Shown here: piece by piece, positions 12,331 through 22,755 of the stretch
Layout of the letters: each line of letters begins with the position of its first letter
How positions within the stretch are numbered: position 1 is the first letter of the stretch
Assembly (NCBI GenBank): GCA_947462335.1
Contig: OX381710.1
Coordinates: 59,032,842-59,096,841 of the forward strand
Source: Harmothoe impar
Lineage: Eukaryota > Annelida > Polychaeta > Phyllodocida > Polynoidae
Reading direction: 5' to 3'
Length of the DNA stretch: 64,000 bases
The notes under the pieces: model-generated
Databases searched by the model: none
Told to the model about the DNA's origin: nothing
The model's input: only the letters and a program-made list of their open reading frames with translations
Position numbers and translations under genes: made by a program

Positions 12331-12650
12331 AGGTTAGGACCTAATTTGGGGATCGATTTTTATATTTCAGTTACACATCACATTTGTGTTAATAATGTCC
12401 ATATAAATATGTGTGCAGCTTTTTAAATCTTTCTGATGATTACAAATGCATTAAGTAAAGTGTCCACTGGATAAGTAATAGTGATGGGTCCCCTGACCTG
12501 ACCTATTCTCACCTGGTTTCCTCTATATTCAATGTATTTATAAGTATATGAATGATTTCATAACCTACACACATATTTGTATGGACATTATGAACACTAA
12601 TACGTTCTTTAAATGGGAAAAAAAATCGACCCCAAATTAGCTCCTAACCC
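12331..12650. mobile_element. TIR element of about 320 bp inside the LINE
   Basis: The left end AGGTTAGGACCTAATTTGGG followed by GATCGATTTTT (12331-12362) pairs with the right end AAAAATCGACCCCAAATTAG followed by CTCCTAACCC (to 12650). There is one extra base on the left and one mismatch. No protein coding. It lies between the reverse-transcriptase YAGDS block and the resumed C-terminal block, so it inserted after the LINE arrived. Confidence 0.65.
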
Positions 12651-12690
12651 ATCTCTCAGCTCCACAGCTAAATTCAACACTTGGGGCCAG

Positions 12691-13301
12691 TGGGGTGTTT
12701 CACAAGGGGGACATACGATTAATTGTAGAATAAGTGTTTCTATAGGAGGTGTTCATTATATAAAACCACTAAGACCGACATTTGGTTGTATCAATTGTAT
12801 ACTGCTTATAAAAAGTGTTTCACAAAGGTCTACAACCAAGATGTTAAGTCAGAGTCTTTGGCCTACAATCTAGATACAACTAATGTATAAGTGTTTCACA
12901 ATGCATATTAGCGTGGAGCTCATACCATGCCCGCTTATATTTTCCTTACATATTTTTTCACATTTTCTTCATGCAATATATGTGTCATACTACACACAAG
13001 AATCCCTGCAAATATCTCATTTAAACAACTCTTATGTTGATCCTATGTGATCATACAAAGGGAGCGTATTTAAGATTAATGCTACATGGTTATTAAGGTT
13101 GACTTACTTTTACCAAATGTTAGTCTTATGTTGGTGTTTCACAAGCCGCATTTTTATCTTTAATTATATCTAAGTATATGACCATAGATACAATTGAGAC
13201 TTGTGAAACACCAAGATAAAATTAACATTGGGTGATATTAAGTTGGTCTTTGAAAACATGTAAAATTAATTGTATCTATTTTCTCCTTGTGAAACACCCC
13301 A
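12691..13301. mobile_element. TIR element with GTGTTTCACAA iterons
   Basis: The ends TGGGGTGTTTCACAAGG and its complement CCTTGTGAAACACCCCA lie at 12691 and 13301. The 11-mer GTGTTTCACAA recurs inside: at 12695, 12815, 12891 and 13134 on the plus strand, and inverted at 13201 and 13287. That is six copies, of which two belong to the termini. No transposase frame. Subterminal repeats of the end motif are common in hAT and similar elements as transposase binding sites; applying that here is inference. Confidence 0.7.
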
Positions 13302-13830
13302 TAGGTGACGCTAAAATGGAATAACAAATCTTTGGAACTGGTTGAAACCATGAGGTCCTCAGGTATCACTTAAGACTATGAACTTACTTTAAGCCCCTTG
13401 TTAAAGGTTTGATAAAGACTGTCTAATTTATGGAATCCTTACTTAAGCACGCGAAGAAGTGCCTACCAAAAGATGCAAGGCTTAGTGTGTATAAGGTATA
13501 TATTCTCCCAATCATAGACTATGGAAATGTTTTGTATAATGGAGTCATATTATAATTATTGCAAAGGTTAGAACGTTTGCAAAGCCGATGTCTAACAATA
13601 TGTGAAGGTTCCCATACACTTACCCCTATGGTAGACATCATCGTGTTACTGATGTGTCATTGATATGCCCCATTCGAAGAATATGATAAAGTATCATTTA
13701 CAGTTACTAGTGTTAAAGAGAGCTCAGGACCCTATTTTAGAAGGGTTACATTAAGGGCCACCAGATTAGCTGATAGTCCTGTGTTAAATTACCACACTAT
13801 TCATTGTAATATTTATCAACATAGTTTAGA

Positions 13831-14496
13831 AGTTCAATGTGCCTGGGAATTGCGAACAACTCAGCCCTATAGCTGTATACTGCTAATAATATAACCGCAA
13901 CGTGCTCGCCTGGGCACAAGAGGAAGGTTGTGGTGGAGAGTGAATAGTTTGTCGGCGTTCCAGTGGCGGCGCTAGTGGTCATTTGCCGCGTCGCTAGTCA
14001 TTAAACCAAAATGCAAGCATTTAGTCCAATGGTATCTTCTATTTTGCAGATGCACTAAAATGTAAACATATTAAATAAACTAATATGACTTATATTGGTA
14101 GGTCTTTAAAACCAGGCATTGGCTGAAGGCCTTCCGGGTTTGTTTACTCACCATGTAAATCATACGTGATATTTTCTTTATACGGATATCCTTTATTATT
14201 GCTACAACGTGATGAACAACCATGTATATATTTGTGATTGAATTTATTCAAGTCACAATTGTCAACCTTACATGTAGATGGATTGCAATTGTCACCATAA
14301 AACATTCGTTGAATGAACATGTCCAAAGGTTCTTTTATAAAAAAAAGAAAGAAAAAAGTTGGCCAACAAGAGGAAATATTTACCCTTTACCTGACATGAT
14401 TTTGATATATATTCATACCATTTAATTGCCCTAAATAACGATGTTGTATCGGAGTATTCTCCAGGATTAGGTACTCTCCGGCCGTGTGGTCTCTTA
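13831..14496. other. No gene recognised
   Basis: AT-rich, with one GC patch near 13960. Short frames on both strands show no recognisable motifs. Confidence 0.4.
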
Positions 14497-15515
14497 TACA
14501 CAGAGAGAAGAAACAGAGTCAAAAGGGAATCCAGGCTTGTCTCCAGAATGACTCCCTTTTCTGACTCTCTTTTTGACTCTCTTGATGAAAGGAGTCGGTA
14601 CCTGACTCCCTTTAAAATGGAGTCATGTGACTCCCCTAAGAGAGCTCAGGTTTTGCCTCCAAAATGACTCCCTTTTATGACTCCCTGCCACAAACAGAGT
14701 CCAGGTCCATGCTGCAACTCCCTTTAGAAAGGGAGTCTAGGCACAGGGAGTCATTGAACCACGACTCCCTTTGTACATTGGTAGTTTCTATCCCTTACCT
14801 CTCTATATAACCATTCCATTAGCTGTCTCCATAGCTGCTGTTTCTACATCATTTGGGTACAATGTCTTACAAGGAGGGGGGATCTCAGAAAGATCCCTCA
14901 GTGCACATTAGTTATTATATAAAAGAACATCTGAGCTTTTCTGGATTTAACTTTCTCATGTTTCTACAAATTGGGTGTCTATATCTAATACATCATACTT
15001 ATGCTACAGTTTTAAGTTAACTACAATTATTTCATGAAATCTAATTTTGACATTAAATTTTGATGCTACAATGATATACATATATTAGCATAATTGTATA
15101 TATCACAAATCATGTGGATCTAGAGATCTGAGCATACAGAATAATACCATTTTAGGTATAGTGCTACCACCTAGCAGTTTTAATGATAACCAACTGACCT
15201 TGACTCTGATTATAAAGAGAGTCAGATAGCTTCTCAACATATATATGTGCTAGATGGCATTACGGTCTTTGTACAGTAGTGCCACCTAGTGTGTTCCCTA
15301 TTTCTGTCTTGTATACTTACTTCTGTGACTCCCTTAGGGAGTCCAGGCAACCATTTACTCACCTCAGCTGACCTGAACTCTGTTTGATCTAATTGAAAAG
15401 GAGTCAGGGCCATTAGAAGGGGGAGTCAGACAGTGTGAAAAGTGAGCCGAAGGGGGCCTGGCTCTCTTTTTACAGCCTGGACTCCCCTTATGACTCGGAT
15501 CCTTCTCTCTGTGTA
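14497..15515. mobile_element. TA-flanked TIR element rich in GACTCC
   Basis: The left end TACACAGAGAGAAG (14497-14510) and right end CTTCTCTCTGTGTA (15502-15515) are perfect complements. If the outer TA is the target site, the TIR is CACAGAGAGAAG, consistent with a Tc1/mariner-type non-autonomous element. The first 280 bp and last 190 bp carry well over a dozen GACTC(C/T) or GGAGTC motifs in both orientations, while the middle is plain AT-rich DNA without a transposase. A 215-bp relative with the same TIR is at 56427-56641. Confidence 0.75.
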
Positions 15516-16364
15516 CACTAGCCTGCATTTCCCCGCTTCCCACTCCTTAGCTTTAAGCACATTAATCACTGATGCTGCTTTGCCTTTGTAGATTCAATCT
15601 TCGTGTAAATGGATTTACCCTTTTTACATCAGAAAGTCAATAATAGGAACAGGAAGTGTTGCTTAGAAAAAGAAGCAATCATCAATCGGTATTATTAACT
15701 TGTTTTGATTTGATAGAAAGAAGGACAAGTGACGCCCAGTATGCTATTCATGCTAGTGCAACATTTTGAAAGACCATTGCTGCAACATGTGTAACTATGA
15801 ATTTGAATTTTCTCACAATATGCTGTTTACATTAATCACCTATCATGTCATTGTCGATCCAAATTGGGACATTAGCTGTCTCACCATAATGTCTGACAGG
15901 CTCCAGGACATCCTTAGGGAAGGGCTAATACGTGGCAGGACTGTCAGGTGTTACCGTCTATATATTATAGTATCAAGGTGAAATATGGATGAACCGATTT
16001 GAAAACACTGGTCATTATTACTTCTCATTGTGTAATGTGTAGCACTTGTAACCACTCTTATTTAGAAATAATCATGCCATTATCTTCTACACTGTCAGGC
16101 AAGCTTATCGTCATTGGGAATCCATTTACAATACCAGCATCTTTCATACAGGACAAAGTTAATTGATACCCGTAAAAGAGTAATAACATTATATTGTGAT
16201 GGGTCATTTATTCTAATCCAGACAAACTCTATGGAATCTGGAATTAAAACCCGTAAGAAGGCCCAGTATGTGAGAAGATCAAATCAAAATTCTCACTCCA
16301 AAACAAGCACATCAGCTAATTTATCATGCTTGAAATGTTGAGCTTAATCTAACATGGTTGCATA
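15516..16364. other. No gene recognised
   Basis: Plain AT-rich DNA. Open frames here are short and unmatched by eye to any protein family. Confidence 0.4.
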
Positions 16365-16540
16365 TCGCAAGACGATCAGGCACCCTTGCAGTCATTTGGA
16401 ATCATTTTCTTCAAGGAGCAATTTCAGACAAAGTTGCCCAGATTAGATCTGTATCTATTTGGCCACACCAAACATAATCCTAATTAGAATACAAGTAATC
16501 ATAACATAACTATGATAAGGACTGACAATTGAGATCTCTA
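16365..16540. repeat. Diverged copy of 21415-21585
   Basis: Shared blocks in the same order: ATCAGGCACCCTT, GGAATC, CAATTTCAG, CCAGATTAGATCT(G/A)TATCTATTTG and a later ATATGA/CTATGA...GACAATTGAG/GACGATTGAG. Offset about 5.05 kb. Together with 17070-17285 versus 22590-22755 it makes a collinear pair. Confidence 0.55.
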
Positions 16541-17069
16541 AAAGGTTGGTTCATCTGCGACAAAGACATGCCAACTCATGTGGACTGGCATGTGACAACT
16601 ATAACCGCTGTACTACACTCTTCCTACATTAGCATATAATACTGTTATCACTATACTATTAGACCATAATGAGACATTGAAGAGGAAAACCAGTGGAAAT
16701 GCATCACAGGCCCTTACCGATGTAATTTGATAATGTAAGTGTATTTTCGAAGATATTCTGATCAAATAAATATATTTATAAAACTCAAAAATTACTTGGT
16801 AGTGCATGTTGAACTATTAATTGCATTTACCCATTGCCTATGGCCAGATGTTACTGTTCCTTTTTACCATATATGTACATCCCGGAAAAGGTACATATTA
16901 GTATGTAAGTAAATTTTAATTCACGTCGTTTAATGTAATTGTATGTATAGCTGTTGTGAAACAGAATCATAATTGTGAAAGTGAAATCAACTGTTAGGAT
17001 ACAAACTATGAGAATTATTCCATTACATCTGATGTCGTTTGGCACCGTGTGTCATGAAAATAGTCACAG

Positions 17070-17285
17070 CACTTTGTGCAAAAAATGGTACTGTTGACCC
17101 TGTTTTATTCTGTCCATAGAATGTCAACTTCCCCTTGGGGCCTGGATGAACACACATTGAGTTCTTTTCTCTCCTTTCCTTGGAATTCGAGACAAACATC
17201 GATCCCTGGGGGGTGCCAAATGATGCCATTGTGTCCCTGCTCGCACCTACCAGGGGCAGCCATCACAGCTAAGACTTCAGCACGG
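17070..17285. repeat. Diverged copy of 22590-22755
   Basis: Both have CTGTTTTATTC(T/C)GTCC, AGAATGTCAA, ACACATTG, AGACAAAC, CACCTACCAGGGG and CA(C/T)CA..GCTAA. Offset about 5.5 kb. No frame stays open in both. Confidence 0.55.
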
Positions 17286-17389
17286 GCAAACTAAGCCACA
17301 ATAAACACCATGAAGGAAAAGGCAGACAGTTGGGGCCGAGACATCCATCATACCATGACTACACAGTCAGTAGTTAGTGTAGATCTGCA

Positions 17390-17940
17390 GTAGTTGTTGT
17401 TGTTGTTGTTTTATTTGGCAACAGAATTGTTACATGGGAACCTTTTTTTATCAAAATGCCAAAGTGGAGCAATGTAGTAGTGCTAATGTATTATAATAAT
17501 ATAAAGCAGTCACTTATCATAGTCAGGATTCATAGACATGATGCATAATCATATGCTCGCAAAGTTTTACTGGGCACTGGTAATTAGCCAGTGGTTCTAC
17601 TAGTGTTGTGATAACGGTCAGAGTTTCAGCTCTTTTATGAAGTCTTTGTATAGTAGTCGCTGCACCTCTGGCAGCAGTGCGTCCCACAGGGGTACACCTC
17701 TGTAGATGGGGCTTCTGTCGTAGATGGCCGTCTTCGACCTTGGGACCTTGAGCCGCACATAGTTGTTGTCCCGCAGAACTCTACCAGGGACGACAATGTT
17801 GTCTTGGTGCTGCGACATCTTGTGTAGGTGGGTGAGTAATTCACGGTTCACGAGCATGGAGGGCATTAATGTCTACACCCCAGGGATCTCGGATGCCCTC
17901 ACATACGCATAGGGCATCGTTCTGAAGGGTCTGGAGTTTA
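17390..17940 (-). pseudogene. LINE 3' end with (AAC)n tail
   Basis: On the minus strand an 82-residue frame ends at 17618. It has NRELLTHLHKM, LKVPRSKTAIYDRSPIYRGV and PLWDALLPEVQRL, typical of the extreme C terminus of a LINE ORF2 (S-x-x-Y-R-G-P-x-x-W-N-x-L-P). Just upstream, in another frame, come LQTLQNDALCVCEGIRDP and DINALHARE, so a frameshift lies near 17870. Downstream is a presumed 3' UTR ending in an (AAC)n repeat (17390-17411, read as GTT on the plus strand), a usual way for such elements to end. The piece is 5' truncated and dead. It resembles the remnant at 5706-6185. Confidence 0.75.
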
Positions 17941-17992
17941 CACAGAGAGAGAGAGATACAGATATAGATATAGATATAGACATATAGACATA
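17941..17992. repeat. Simple repeat (GA)n / (GATATA)n
   Basis: GAGAGAGAGA is followed by degenerate GATATA and GACATATA units. Simple-sequence DNA at the 5' truncation side of the LINE tail. Confidence 0.8.
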
Positions 17993-18216
17993 TACACCAA
18001 AAGTCTTCTTGTAATATATATTGTTGATTAACTGCAAAAAATGATGGCGAATATAAAAGTTAGTTTCACAGAGAGTTGTGCAAGACATTCTAATTATATG
18101 GTATGCAAATTAAATTTGTACACATTTGGTGTAATATAACCTGAAAGCAGTTTCATACAAATATTTTCTGCGTTATATTTGCATAGTATAGATATCTCCC
18201 CGCGCCTAGCCATTAT

Positions 18217-19216
18217 CCCAGGTAACATAAGTACATTGGGCCATGATTGGGCCAATATACCACTTAAAAATGGGCCAATAATGGTATTTTGATATTGGCC
18301 CACCGCTGGTTTGACCGCTGGCCCAGTAATGGCCCATGCTCGGATAAAGGGATATTGATTTCATGTTGGCCCAATGTTGGGCCAACATCAAAATGTTTTT
18401 ACATTATTCCAAGGTTAGATATTAGACATCGGACCAACCTTGTAATACATATGTCGCCCCAATATATAATTTTCAATATAGGACCACTGCAACAATCACT
18501 GATATTGAACAATATTACTTTCATGTGTATAATTGAATGTGCAAGCATACTTAAGACATGATTCTCAAGAATCATCAGTTTAGAAAAAGCCATTTCTGTC
18601 TTTTTCATCCATCTTGATCTCTATCCCAAAATGGTTAGAAATGATACGAACTGTATTACTATCATTTAGGACTTATCTAACTCCATTACCCACACATGAG
18701 GTGTCTTCAAGTTACTTTTGACAAAGTTCCATGGGTGTCATGCAGTAAATGCCACTTTTAGATATCAAATTTCATCCATGAACTTCCTCTGACCTTTAAA
18801 CATGTAGAGAACACTGGGGATCACGTTTATAACCCAATATGATGGCAAAGTAGGAGCCATCCTGTAAGAAATTCTTCAGGCAACATTGAGTCCCCCCGGT
18901 GTAGTTCACAGCTAATATTGGACAAGTGTAGATAGAGTTGATGTTGGTTCAACATCAAAAATAATATGATGGCCCTGAAGTGTCCCAGCACTGGGCCAAG
19001 ACTTGGTCAATATCAACTATATCAAGCATGGACCAGCTCTGGGCCAGAGGTCAACCCAGCGATGGCCCATTATCAGTATTGCCAGAGGTGGGCCATCATT
19101 GTAATTTGTATGTTGAACCAATGTATGCATTGCTTACAATTGGCCATGGTTGGTATAACAATTGCGATGGAGTCGATCATTGCCGACATTGGCCCAATAT
19201 ACCCTTGATACCTGGG
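18217..19216. mobile_element. TIR element with TTGGGCCAA-type iterons
   Basis: The left end CCCAGGTAACATAAGTACAT followed by TGGGCC and the right end GGCCCAATATACCCTTGATA followed by CCTGGG are complementary over about 26 bp with a few mismatches. TAT flanks both sides (possible 2-3 bp target duplication). Both ends hold many GGCCCA / TGGGCC motifs, such as TTGGCCCAATGTTGGGCCAA near 18365-18384. The centre (about 18400-18900) is ordinary. No transposase frame. Confidence 0.7.
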
Positions 19217-19850
19217 TATCTGTGCAGAGTGATGAAAGGAAACTGGAGTCTGAGAATATCACAGTTTGACTGCTATATGCTAAGCAGGATACAAAAGTGT
19301 GTAATTGTGTCAGTACTGTAAGAAGTAAGGGGACACATTCTGATAGCTAATCAAATTACCATGTATCTATAACATACATAACATGCCAACTTAAGTATGT
19401 TGATGTAAAGAAGGCATAAGGTATTGATAATGAGCAAACCTATCATGTTAGTATGTCCTTTGGTCATTACAATGTTTGGAAGATCAGGGAAATTTAGGGA
19501 AATTTAGAATTGGAAACTCTTTTGCTCAAGGGAAGGGGTTCGGTTGGTAAGCTGATCAGATTTCTACGAAGCTTCTGTAATGGGTACATTAGTCTATATA
19601 GTTCTAAATACATTCATATTAGGGAGGGGGATATGTCAGCTTCTCTGAATATATGTGCAGTTGGTAAAGATATAAGAATGCTGATTGTTGTGCACACATA
19701 TTTCATCTCAGTCATTCAAATAGAATGTCTTGCGGTTGCGAAAATGCCTTCACCAGATCTATATATAATACTATATATATTATCGAATGCAATAATCCTC
19801 CTCCTAGCCACATTTGCCCAAAACGTGCCCCTCACTCTTTATTTTTATTT
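19217..19850. other. No gene recognised
   Basis: AT-rich. A frame of about 170 codons starting at 19510 is dominated by I, L, Y and F, as random AT-rich DNA produces, and is not called as a gene. Confidence 0.4.
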
Positions 19851-20105
19851 TTTCTTGAAAAACTATAATTTGAACATGGTAGACAAACATGCTATTTTTG
19901 TATATAATTCTATGTATTATTTATTTTCTTCGTTAATATGTATTGTGTTAATTGTCATCCCATCATTGTACATTCCTTCATATACTCATTTGCTCTATGT
20001 GTTAGCAATATGTTGCGATAATCATAATTGACTAAGGATCACCTGTTGTCATGCTACCACTTCTACTGCTTATGTTGTGATATGGCAATAAAAACTTTCA
20101 AACCT
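19850..20105 (+). other. Possible retroelement 3' tail
   Basis: The stretch ends with TATGTTGTGATATGGCAATA followed by AAAACTTTCAAACC. This T-rich text closing with GGCAATAAAA and a short tail resembles 3' UTRs of LINE elements in invertebrate genomes. No coding part is recognised upstream. It could equally be an unrelated polyadenylation-like sequence. Confidence 0.3.
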
Positions 20106-20722
20106 TAAAATATAGGTCTAGCAATGAACTCACCAAGACCCCCCACGACCAATGTACGACATATAATGCTTATTCGTCCAACATTGTGTTAAGGTTTCAG
20201 CGGGTCTAGGAGTGTATTATCGATATCTCAACTGCAGCCTCGTGACATTTTCATGGCTCTCAGAAGCTTGCATATTACCCTGCACACCAGGAGGCTCTGT
20301 CAGAACAGACTCGTCAGTCGTCATATTGCGATTTTCGTCAATATTGCAATATTTGTAATTGACGAGGGTATTTGTAGCTGGCAAAATGTGGCATTTACAT
20401 TAATTTTCTATAGATTTGTACAGGAATTCTTCTGAGACAATTTTTACTACTGGTAGTCAGATAGGTCTCGTCACGTCACCAGTTCCCTACGACCACGTCA
20501 GATGTTCTGAATGAGCCTCCTGAGGTGGTAGTCCATGTAAACCAAACCATAATGGCCTCAGGTGGACAATGTGGTGGTTAAAATGTGACATGAGTTTTCA
20601 CTTTTATTATCAGTCACACGGCTTCTATAACGACATAACTGATGAAAGACTGCATGTTAGAATTCAGCTCTCATTTACATTTGCAAGGATGGGTATCTCT
20701 AATATCTTTACCTATGAACTTT

Positions 20723-20869
20723 CCCAGCTAACAAAAAAGCGTTATTTTACGTCAAAATAACGTTCTAAAACTGTATATAACGGTATGCCATAGTGAGGAG
20801 CCTTAGAGAAACGTTATATAACGTTAAATAACGTTATAAAATGTTGTATAACGTTTTTTGTTTACTGGG
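20723..20869. mobile_element. MITE with AACGTTAT iterons
   Basis: A 147-bp element. The left end CCCAGCTAACAAAAAAGCGT and right end ACGTTTTTTGTTTACTGGG are imperfect complements. The interior repeats AACGTTAT / ATAACGTT at least six times. It belongs to the CCCAG...CTGGG set in this window (with 18217-19216 and 21775-21882). Confidence 0.7.
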
Positions 20870-20963
20870 TTAGCATCGAACTCCATGTTTTCATTATTGG
20901 TCTGTTTTGCTATTCTGTAATGTCATAAGACAATTATAATATGCAAATGGATATTGGACTTAC

Positions 20964-21153
20964 TAAGATACATTTTCCATTAGCCAATTTGGAGGTGCTG
21001 TCGGCCGCTAGCTCGTCCAATCGGCAGGTAAGCGGCAGGTAGACTAACAACAACCACACTACACAGAGTGCACTTACCTGTGGTGTGTTGTGCCCAATCG
21101 GCAGGTAATCGGCCGATAGAACCTCCAAATCGGCTAATGGAAAATGCACCTTA
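20964..21153. mobile_element. Small fold-back element, family shared with 8984-9129
   Basis: The left arm TAAGATACATTTTCCATTAG followed by CCAATTTGGAGGT pairs with the right arm ACCTCCAAATCGGCTAATGG followed by AAAATGCACCTTA. The interior holds CAATCGGCAGGTAA twice and CGGCCGAT. About 190 bp, non-coding. Confidence 0.7.
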
Positions 21154-21243
21154 ACCAATTCCCTATAAAAAAAAAGGTTTTAGCACACTACCCCGTGACA
21201 CATTTTTGGACCTCCCTTGTCTGATTTATACAAATATGGTGGC

Positions 21244-21258
21244 GGGGGGGGGGGGGGG
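21244..21258. repeat. Poly-G run (15 G)
   Basis: An uninterrupted run of 15 G in otherwise ordinary sequence. Length may be affected by sequencing error. Confidence 0.85.
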
Positions 21259-21414
21259 AGGATGGCGAACAAATACAATACGACTAGAATAGCCTTCAGG
21301 AGAGTTCCAATAGCCATGAGATCTAATATAAAAGTACTTCTCATTGAGAACATGCATCAACTGATTACTACTGTTGTAATGCTGCCTAATCCGCACATAA
21401 CTGCATATCTCCAG

Positions 21415-21585
21415 ACCATCAGGCACCCTTACATCCACTGGGAATCCTTTCTTAAGGGTCAATTTCAGGGAAGTAATCCAGATTAGATCTATATCTATTT
21501 GCCCATTTCACCTCTGATCCTAATCAAAATATGAATAGTCATTATAAAACTGGAATTAGATATGACGATTGAGGATTCAGGAAGG
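21415..21585. repeat. Second copy of 16365-16540
   Basis: Collinear with 16365-16540 and in the same orientation; the matching partner block at 22590-22755 follows downstream as expected. Confidence 0.55.
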
Positions 21586-21774
21586 CAATGTCTCAAATTA
21601 TCTGAGGTTAACGCACTCTTTCATTTGTCATGGTACTCATTTCTTTTAGCTTACAACTACATCTACCTTACATTTGTAAGGAAGTATGCCCATGTAAATG
21701 GACCATCTAATCAGGGGTTTGATATGAACATTGATTTAGAGTTATTTAGTTGACAACTTACTTGAATCGACGAT

Positions 21775-21882
21775 CCCAGTGAGCACAAGACATTGAATCA
21801 ATGTTGACAAATGGTTGACAACATTGTTTCAATGTTAATCCAATGTTGATTCACCGTTGAACTGCATTTTGTGCCCACTGGG
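21775..21882. mobile_element. MITE with CAATGTTGA iterons
   Basis: A 108-bp element. Ends CCCAGTGAGCACAA and TTGTGCCCACTGGG are complementary with one mismatch, and AT flanks both sides. The interior repeats CAATGTTGA / CAATGTTAA / CATTGAATC variants. MITEs with CCCAGTGGGCAC-type ends are widespread in animals as far as I recall. No protein. Confidence 0.75.
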
Positions 21883-22589
21883 ATGTTAGCACTATTGATT
21901 TATCAAACCTGAGTAGGGGTTCTTAAGGTTTGGGGGAAAATCAAGCAGAATTTCTAAATTATGACTCTAAAAGCGATCATTATTTTATCACACACGTCCT
22001 CGTCTCATCCTGGCACCAGGTCAGCCAACCACACACCCAAAGATGACCTCAAGGATCAACTGGCCAGATGAGAGGAGGAGGGTGAGACTGGATCGTTAGA
22101 TCCCTGACTCCATTGGGAAGATGTAGGAGGCCCTCTGTGATCTGCGAGCAGCATCTGATGGTTCAGCGCGATAAGAGGGAGGAGGGATGAGGCCACCATG
22201 CAGCACAGTCCACCAGCTGTACAGGGGACTGCCGCTTTGGGAGAACAGGACTCGACCCCGATTTAACGTTACGCGTGATGCTTATTTGCATATGCTTTGT
22301 GTCCACCAATCACATTCACAGATGCTATTCAAAGGTAATCTAAAGGTCCTGATCTAATTTAGCGGTGAATGTTACTTGGTCAGCATTGGGAGTGAGTTAC
22401 GTCTATTGGTTGGAGTTAGGAAGAGGGTGTTGCGTGTCAGGATTATGTCGGGTGGCTCAGGGGAATGTGGGTCGACTTGAATGAAGTCGGTTGGTGCAGT
22501 ATTCTCTCACCAAGTAATGTCACTATATTTGACTGTATATGCTATATCATTATTAATATACTTTATTCAACGCTTTTATGACAGAAAAG
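21883..22589. other. No gene recognised
   Basis: A GC-richer patch at about 22000-22260 has a broken frame (MTSRINWPDERRRVR then a stop). It could be a worn exon or retroelement piece, but I cannot assign it. Confidence 0.35.
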
Positions 22590-22755
22590 GTGCCATTCCG
22601 CCTGTTTTATTCCGTCCCTAGAATGTCAATGTCCTTAAGAATGTCAGTGTCCACACATTGTGTTATTTTCTTTGAAATTTAAGACAAACTTTGCCTGGGG
22701 CGTGCAGCACAATGGCATTGTCTCACCTACCAGGGGGACCCACCATGGCTAAAGC
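22590..22755. repeat. Second copy of 17070-17285
   Basis: Collinear with 17070-17285 with several small indels, including a local repeat of AATGTCA(A/G)TGTCC in this copy. Confidence 0.55.

Larger units (their letters stand above)
11120..13830 (+). pseudogene. Decayed LINE reverse transcriptase, interrupted
   Basis: A non-LTR retrotransposon ORF2 with stops and frameshifts. The 11370-11873 frame reads like the start of a reverse-transcriptase domain: LDISKSF, then WKTACVNALSKVG, KYRLISQLPVQGKILERLIH and NCQGGYKKKRST, matching the usual W-K, Y-R-P-I-S-L-L-P and Q-x-G-F-R-x-x-x-S-T motifs. The next frame (11825-12022) gives FLNIKKAF in place of F-x-D-x-x-K-A-F-D, and LFQKLEKYGV. Further on come GVPPGAILGPLL at about 12094-12129 and YAGDS at 12191-12205, where the catalytic Y-A-D-D has lost its first aspartate. 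After two inserted elements the C-terminal part resumes near 13465 with ARLSVYKVYILPIIDYGNV and LERLQSRCLTIC. It is clearly dead. The family is a CR1/L2/jockey-like or related clade; I cannot say which. Confidence 0.8.

Noticed and set aside
19510..20031. 173-codon open frame, plus strand
   Set aside because: Composition (I, L, Y, F, S) is what AT-rich random sequence gives; no motif, no repeat of the frame elsewhere, and it runs into a retroelement-like 3' tail.
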